Part shown: piece by piece, positions 57,221 to 64,000 of the stretch
Layout of the letters: each line of letters starts with the position of its first letter
Numbering within the stretch: position 1 is the stretch's first letter
Assembly (NCBI GenBank): GCA_903632075.3
Contig: CAHIKZ030000954.1
Location: forward strand, 1,014,501 to 1,078,500
From: Acanthosepion pharaonis
Taxonomy: Eukaryota > Mollusca > Cephalopoda > Sepiida > Sepiidae
DNA: 64,000 bases
Direction: 5' to 3'
Notes under the pieces: generated by a model
The model's input: the letters and a program-made list of their open reading frames with translations, nothing else
Told to the model about the DNA's origin: nothing
The model's database searches: none
Position numbers and translations under genes: made by a program

Positions 57221-59285
57221 CAATGACAATGAAAAGAAGTCTCAGCAGGAGACGAAACCAGCATTTATTTTTTTTTTTACTTTGAACGATCTGCCATTAT
57301 CACGATAGCAGTAATGGGATATATAGGATGGCGGGAAAGAAATTCTTTTTATCAATATGAAGTCAGGCTAACAGACAAACGTAAACTGATAAGACCTAAA
57401 ACTCGACTACGTTTAGAGTACGCTTTGTAAATTCGGTAATAAGACAGTAGCCTACACTTTTTTTGATTTAGACATTCCATATATTTCAAAAGGAAAAAAA
57501 AATGTCTACGTTTGGGCGAATGTTATAACGCTAAATCCTTACGTTTCTTTACAGAAACAAAAAAGGGACAACAATTGAGTAATTGCTGAAGTGAAAAAAT
57601 ATGAAAAATGGTTATTACAATTTTTTTCTATTTTAATCTTTCTTTTGATGTCATAACATTAAGGTCGATTTTCAATCAGAAAAAATGTTGCGTTTTTTAC
57701 GTCAACAAATAATTTTGACGACTTTTTATTACCGTAACGAGTATGTACACAACTCAATTTTTTCTCTCATTTTTTTTTATAATACACAAGATTTTTTTAT
57801 TATTTTAATGTACCTAAAATACGATAAGATCTAAATTATTCTATCTTTGTTCGTATACACCTGTCACGTTTCATATCTGATAACAATCGGATTTCCTTTA
57901 GTAAAGGATCATAAGAGTTTGTACAAAATCTGTTTCCTCTTAAGATAAAAAATGTATCCATTATAAGAGACAAGTAGTTCTCAACCATTTTACCCAATGC
58001 ACTCATAAGTCAGAATGTCATTCCCACCTTTCCAAGATTTGTTCGACTCAAAAGGTGCATTCCAAATAATATACATATATTATTGAAAATCTTCATTCTT
58101 TTCCGTGTTAGTACGCATACATTTACATGGATTATTTTTTATAGAGGAGTTTTACAAATTCAATAGCAACAGAAAATAGTGATTGTTTTTTTTAAACTTG
58201 AATACATATACAGTAATTTGTTTTAAATTATAGCTAATTATTAAATAAATAAACCGAAGCAGACTTCAATAAACAAAATGCTCAATAGAATACCAGGGTA
58301 TTGGAATTCAATCAACAAAGTTCAATAAAAAAAGTCAGGGTATTTAAATCAATTTTATTCGGATGAAGAATACAGTCAATGGGAAACTTGTGAAAAAGTA
58401 AAAGATTTTCCTCCTCCCCGAAAACCTAAAATTTACCTAGGGGACCCACCGGTTGAGAACTCCTGTAATAGATAAATGTACTTACTTTCGATCAAATTTC
58501 ATAGAAATTAATGTTGATGCAGTAGGATAAAAGTGTCTGCAGTTAAGGCAGGCAGTAAAATGCAAAGATACGAGAATTGAACAGAAACGAGAATTGACGA
58601 GATACCAACCGTCAAAAGCAAATAAACACATTGACTCATATATACTTATATATACTTATATATGATGAAAAGACAACTGAAAAAAATCTAGCATTAAAAT
58701 AAAAAGCTGAACTTGAATTATTGATGAAAAACATTGCAGAAAATCAAAAACGAATATTATAAATTCGCTAGGTGCTCAAAATATATGAAGTGAGCTGAAA
58801 CTAAAAGTAAATCTTTAAAAACATGTGAAAACGGGAAAACCCTATATACGCAGTCAATGTAGGATATAAAGACAGAATGTGACAAAACAAATGATGGTTA
58901 CTTGAAGAAATACCGGACATGACTTGAGATATGATTGGATGCCAAGTGTAAAGGAAGAAAAAAAAAAGGAACTTTTGAACCGTTTATGCATAAAATATAT
59001 GAGAAACAGGAAGAAGTGCTGTATATGAGGATATAACGGACTTCCCTTTTGTTTCCAAGACGGATCAAATAATATATTTCTAGCAGTATATGCGAGGTTG
59101 AAATATGTTATACGCTAAATCTTTAACTAGACGCCGTATATTGCCAGCCTGGGTGCCTAGCCTAACTTCATCATGTTGTAATATAAAATCGAAATTTAAG
59201 AACCCTTACATTGGAAATTATGTCATCATTTAGGTTTATGTTTAAATAGACACCGTAGAAACATCAGTACTTGTACCTAGTGTAA
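57221..59285 (+). other. Presumed 3' UTR and 3' flank
   Basis: AT-rich sequence after the stop with no coding similarity. Several aataaa words (for example near 58250) could be polyadenylation signals; the true 3' end cannot be chosen from sequence alone. Confidence 0.5.
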
Positions 59286-59289
59286 TAAA

Positions 59290-60010
59290 TAGGTTTGCCT
59301 ATCGTCCTGTTCAAACTCCTCCCCGTTCTTTTGAACAGGAGTAGGGGCTTAGCTTTTGTTTCCTGTTTAGGATTGGGTTTCCGGTTCCTTCTAAAGTCTA
59401 TTTCAACTTTATACTTCTAACGTCTCCGCCTAAAACTTTGAAATTGTATTTACTACTTACTTTTTTTCCTCAATAGGAGTAGGTAGGTTTACCTATCGTC
59501 TGGTTCACACTTCTCTCCTGTCTTTTGAACAGAAGTAAAGGTATATCCTTAGAATTGGGTTTTTGGTTCCTTCTAAAGCCTTTTCCTTTTCTTTCACTTC
59601 CGGTGTCCCCTTGCTTCTTGAAGGCATTATCTGCTTGCTTGGGTTCATGCCTCTTACTCTGTAACCCTCTACCTCGAGTGGCTTTTAGGCCTTGTACAGG
59701 GTGAAAATCACTGTAATAAAAACTCCATAATACTTTAATATTAAATCTAAATATGGAAGTCTTACGTTAGAAGTTGAAGTTTCTGTTAGTCAAGATGTTG
59801 TACAATTATGACTACTTTTAGGTTCGCCTATCATCCGGATCACAATCCTCCCCAGTTTCTTGAACTGAAGTAGAGTTTAATCCCTGTTTCCTGTTTAGGA
59901 TTGGGTTTCAGGTTCTTTCTAAAGTCTTCTCATTCGCTTTCGCTCCTAGAAGCTCCTGGCATCTTAGTGGCTTTATCGCCTTACTTGGGATTAATTGATT
60001 TTTAAAAAAT
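59290..60010 (+). repeat. Threefold tandem LINE-tail-like repeat
   Basis: Three copies starting at about 59293, 59487 and 59821 of 'ggtttacctatcgtctggtt', 'cacactcctccccagtcttt', 'tgaacagaagtagaggttta' and 'tcctgtttaggattgggttt'. Copies two and three end in the LINE-type tails 'gtaaccctctacctcgagtg' and 'cttagtggctttatcgcctt'. A further copy is at 24235-24330. Confidence 0.6.
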
Positions 60011-60024
60011 ATTACATGTAATTA

Positions 60025-60757
60025 GGAGGTGAATCTGAAGAATGTTGAACAATTTCCATACCTTGGTAGTGTATTAACGTCAAATGCATCCGCTGAAAAA
60101 GACGTCGATAACGGAATCAAGGCCGCCTAAGCAGCTATTCAAAAGACTCTTCAGCAATCCTAGGCTAATACAAACCACCAGGCTCATGGTCTGCCGAGCT
60201 GTTGTAATCTCGACTCTCCTGTTTACCTGTGAGACAGGGTAACTCTATCGAAGTGTCATCCGAAAAATTGAAAGTTTCCACCAAATGTAACTTTGTCAAA
60301 TCCTGCGGAACACGTAACAGGACCGGATCACAAACAACGGAGTTCTCCCTCCCTAGGAGGTGGAGAGCCTAGAAGTCATCATGACTCACCACCGACCTCG
60401 ATGGGCCGGACACTTTTGCCCGACTGCCAAACATCCGCCGATCCAAACAAATCCTCGTCTCAGAGCTTGCATCAACTTCACTTTGTTGATCAGCTCAAAA
60501 ACACGTTGCTCAGAACAGAAATCGATCCAGTTAATTGGGAGACAGAAGCCGTAGAAAGAACCAATTGGAGAGGAGTAGTCGACGAAAAAACAACATCCTT
60601 CGAAAACACTAGAAGACAAATAGAAGAGACGAAGAGAGCAAAAAGAAAAGCCAGAGATCCCCGTCCTCTGAACCCTCCTACTCCTCCATACGGTGTCTGC
60701 GGACGTCTCTTCAAATCCAACATAGGACTCATTTTACACAGAAGGAAATGTCGATGA
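60025..60757 (+). pseudogene. LINE ORF2 C-terminal relic
   Basis: Broken frames read LKNVEQFPYLGSVLTSNASA, then from 60293 a frame ending AKRKARDPRPLNPPTPPYGV and CGRLFKSNIGLILHRRKCR. The last part is the C-x2-C-like ... H-x4-C finger common at the C-terminus of non-LTR reverse transcriptases. The RT catalytic core is absent. Confidence 0.75.
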
Positions 60758-61224
60758 GTACCCGAATGCACAAAACGAGTTCCGCCAACGAGGATGACAT
60801 GTGAAATTGCAAATCCATAATTATGTAATATTAAATGTACATAAGGAAATCTTATATTCTTATATAAGACTTGCTTGCTGGGGTATCTGTTAGGCTAACG
60901 TTTACCCTAAATCCGGCAAACGTGCCTCGCTTAACTACATAATACTGTAATATTAAATGTAATTTTTCAGTGCATTATTTATGACAGAAAATATGAATAA
61001 ATATTTTATAAGACTGCATTATTGAATAAATTAACAGTAACAATATATTTCTTCTAAAATATTGTATATATTTGATAGGGTATTATTAATAACTGTGTAT
61101 ATGAACGTGTGTGTGGATGTGAAGAGATGACTGTATATATGTGTGTGCACAGTCCTGCGAAAGATGTTGAGCGACTTACATTTGAGAAGGTGATTTTTTT
61201 TTCTGAATTTCTGGTATGAGGAAT

Positions 61225-61400
61225 TATTACTGTAAATTGTGGCGTACAGGTCGAGTTTTCAAGCCTAAAAAATCTTTCCTAAATTGGGGTCGATTTATAT
61301 GGCGGGTATAAAATGCAAAACCTTTACCAACGAGTTGTAAACAAGCCGGACAGCACTCCTTACAATTACAGTATATAAATAATACGAAGCAGACAATATA
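61225..61400 (-). repeat. Dispersed repeat B, copy 3
   Basis: 'tactgtaaattgtggcgtac', 'ggtcgatttatatggcgggt' and 'aaatgcaaaacctttaccaa' are the reverse of 18080-18185. Confidence 0.65.
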
Positions 61401-62176
61401 TGCAAGACAAAAGTAGACAACGCAACAATAATGAGGTAAACATGTTCACAAACTAAGAATGGAGTTAACACACAAAAGGGATACAGACAAGTGACTGTTA
61501 CGTTCTGAATTCAAGACGAGAAAGGACAAGAATATGGCGGATAAGACTGAGATGTAGTCTATCTTATTGGCTAGGAAGAAATCCCAGCATGCATCAACAG
61601 CGATCGATTTGTCTATAAATTATAGGGGAGAGGGATTTTTTTTTTTCAATCATTCCGGTTCGGAATGGAACAAACATTGATTTATTTTTTTTTTTACAGT
61701 TTCTCAAGCTTTTGTGGGTTATTTAAAGCTGAAAACCATTTTTTGGATTATGAGAATACTTCCCATTTTTTGCAAGGGAATATTGCTTTAACAATTTTAT
61801 ATTAACAATGATTTTTTCCACATACAAGATCTATTATTTAACCCATAGATGGGATATGTTCATACCTTTATCAAGTGTGTGTGCATCAGTGAATGTATTT
61901 ATAAGATATTGTACGAATTAGATATCTAGAGCTAAAAGAATAACTATGGATTTGAAATGATACATGGGTATATATTTATTATTTCTGTGTATCAGATGAA
62001 TTAAAACGAATATATTTTACAGTATATATTTTAAATAACATTTGATAATGTTCGGCTTTTGTGTTAATATTCCGATCTTTATTTTCATTCTTCCAAAGTT
62101 CATAAATAACTCTTGTTGCCTATTGATAGAAAATACAAATAAATTAGAAAGAGACAGAAGTTAGTGTGATTTACCG

Positions 62177-62179
<3 letters not shown>

Positions 62180-62220
<41 letters not shown>
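62180..62220. repeat. (GA)n microsatellite
   Basis: Pure AG run. Confidence 0.95.
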
Positions 62221-62221
<1 letters not shown>

Positions 62222-62339
62222 ATGCAGCGTAGATAGGGTGAAAGTATTAACCGTGTGTTAATAGCTGCTGATGACGTAATAGGATTAAACCGGGAAGGAA
62301 GAGGCTATAAAAGTGCAGCATATGAATTATCAGATTCAC

Positions 62340-62830
62340 AATGATTCATGATTTTAGACTGAATTTCTATGATTAAGAATTGTCATTATTATGTACTAAT
62401 TCAAATTATAGCTTTCATCGTTGTTGTTAATAGTCACATTATTTCAGTTATTTTGGAAATGAAGAATTATAATTATTATGCACTAATCTAAACTGTAGCT
62501 TTCACCTTAGCTGAAATAGTGTAACTATTAACAACATTTTTGAAGATGAAGAATTATAATTATTATGCACTAAATCGAACTGTTTCTCTCATATTTAATG
62601 TTATATCTACAATATTTTAGCTATTTCATCTTTAATGATGAATTAAAACCAAAATATGTTTATAAAATGAAGAATTAAAATTATAATAAACGAATTATTG
62701 CCCTCGTCTTTGTTGTTATAGTCACAATATTGCGGCTATTTCTAAAATTAAGAAATATCATTATTATACACTGATCTATTCGAAATATTTTTAATCTTGT
62801 TTGTTGTAGTCATAACATTTCAGCCGTTAT
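62340..62830. repeat. Degenerate repeat, about 110-bp unit
   Basis: Four diverged copies of 'gaagaattataattattatg', 'cactaatctaaactgtagct' and 'ttgttgttatagtcacaata', some partly inverted. Confidence 0.6.
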
Positions 62831-63650
62831 AATCTCCGGCCTTCAAGTAACTATCATATTCAGTAATATCCTCGGAATTTCGATCCGAGCACTCTAGTCA
62901 GTGCTTGATTTATGAGCAAAAAGAAACTTAGGGTCTCACAATCTGAATGCGCCGAAAAAAATTGCACTTATTTATTTATTTTATTTTATTTATTTTATTT
63001 TGGTGGAATTGGGGAATTGTGGTATGGAAATGGCCTTTATATAACTTACCGCCTTGCCAAATATAAATCCGATACAGCATTCATTCAATTTACAGGCGTA
63101 GCTTGTTTTCATAACAGGGGAGATAATTCGTATGATTATTTCATAACAAGGGAAGTAACTCTTACAATTTTTTTTTTTTCTTAATAAATTTATCTTTTTA
63201 ATACTGCTTCTGTTCGTTCCCCTGGACCAAAGTACATGGATTCCATGCCTACCCCAGAGATTGAAATCACATCCATCAAGGAAACTGAATACACGTGACC
63301 AGCGTTTATATCCACTCGATCATAGAATTAACAAATTATGACAGACTGCGTCATTTTGATGTGTTTTTTGTCACATGCAACAATAAAAAACCATTTGGGA
63401 AATGCATCATTCTATGTACAAACCCTATTCATTAAGTGGGGCGATTATGGTTCTCTGTAGCTTCTTGTTTTTTTGTACCCTTGATGAAAAAAATGGATGC
63501 TTTACGATAATCATAAATGTATATTTTCAATAAAAGATTTTTTTTAAGAGTTTTATTTCATTTTACTTTATTTTTTGTCGTCTTGGCTCCTTTCCGGCTT
63601 ACCTGTATTGTAGTCGACGATGAAAAGTGACAATGATTCTTTGTCTTTTT

Positions 63651-63899
63651 TTATCCTAAAAGTATGAAGACAACGATGAATAAAAGAAGAAATAAACCAA
63701 TTTGGAAAGAAATTCCTCGGAGCTCCTCAACCTTTCGTCCTCCAACATTTCGTACCATTTTCTGTTGTGTAGAATCTTTCCTCATGAAACTCTCTCCAGA
63801 TATTTTAGCGCTCTGTGTATCTAAATTAAATTCTTTAATCTCTACCTGTGAATTCTCTGTTTCATGCTCTCTTCTTGTCAAAAGCATTTCATTATGCAT
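63651..63899 (-). CDS. Possible small tail-anchored protein
   Basis: An 82-codon minus-strand frame starts MHNEMLLTRREHETENSQVE, is charged throughout its first 60 residues, and ends with a hydrophobic segment around ISFQIGLFLLLFIVVFILLG just before TAA. That shape fits a tail-anchored membrane protein. Against it: TAA sits directly before the ATG, the start context is weak, and no family is recognised. A good donor-like cag|gtaagc follows on the minus strand near 63604, beyond the stop. It could be a last-exon fragment, a small gene or chance. Confidence 0.25.
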   Translation of the reverse strand: MHNEMLLTRREHETENSQVEIKEFNLDTQSAKISGESFMRKDSTQQKMVRNVGGRKVEELRGISFQIGLFLLLFIVVFILLG

Positions 63900-64000
63900 T
63901 TACATGGCCTCCATATTTATGTTCGGAAAAATCTCTCGATGGCGAGGCTATTGTCGGACTGTTTTTATATGTGCTTTCGACTTTCACTATTAAACTATAT

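Noticed and set aside
62912..63184. 90-codon plus-strand frame
   Set aside because: Rich in F/L/Y from T-rich sequence, with no motif and no splice context.

Overview
This is a eukaryotic, AT-rich, intron- and repeat-dense window from an invertebrate animal. The mix of long (TA)n/(CA)n/(CT)n microsatellites, tRNA-derived SINEs, CR1-like, RTE-like and Tx1/L1-like LINE fragments and Tc1/mariner relics suggests a mollusc, most likely a cephalopod such as an octopus. That assignment is inference; no species marker was identified. There is no prokaryotic operon, rRNA gene or CRISPR array.

One real protein-coding gene dominates. Eighteen spliced exons on the plus strand (478 to 57220) encode the C-terminal 757 residues of a single-pass membrane protein: most of one CUB domain, five complete CUB domains, one transmembrane helix and a 22-residue cytoplasmic tail ending in a TAA stop. 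All 17 internal junctions keep the reading frame. Sixteen introns wholly in the window are GT-AG and one is GC-AG. Each complete CUB domain is built by the same three-exon cassette (about 90 + 125 + 145 nt) bounded by phase-1 introns, which points to expansion by tandem cassette duplication. The 5' end of the gene, including the signal peptide and the first exon of CUB1, lies upstream of the window. CUB1 and CUB2 keep the acidic residues typical of calcium-binding CUB domains. CUB3 to CUB6 have lost them, and the membrane-proximal CUB6 has also lost the whole first disulfide pair.

The introns hold the rest. 0-10 kb: a frameshifted mariner, a hAT relic, a foldback element inside a tRNA-like tandem array, and a clean 1.79 kb non-autonomous transposon with a 9-bp target duplication. 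10-30 kb: CT-rich tracts, an 11-bp minisatellite, several LINE tails, an RTE-like reverse transcriptase fragment, a SINE with its own empty-site comparator, and an internally deleted Tx1/L1-like LINE. 30-40 kb: Tc1 relics, long TA tracts, a 150-bp-arm hairpin element, and a group of hammerhead-ribozyme-like motifs, one with a complete catalytic core. 40-57 kb: 26-bp, 57-bp and 38-bp minisatellites and a triplicated block next to the transmembrane exon. 57-64 kb: 3' flank with further LINE debris and one doubtful minus-strand small ORF.
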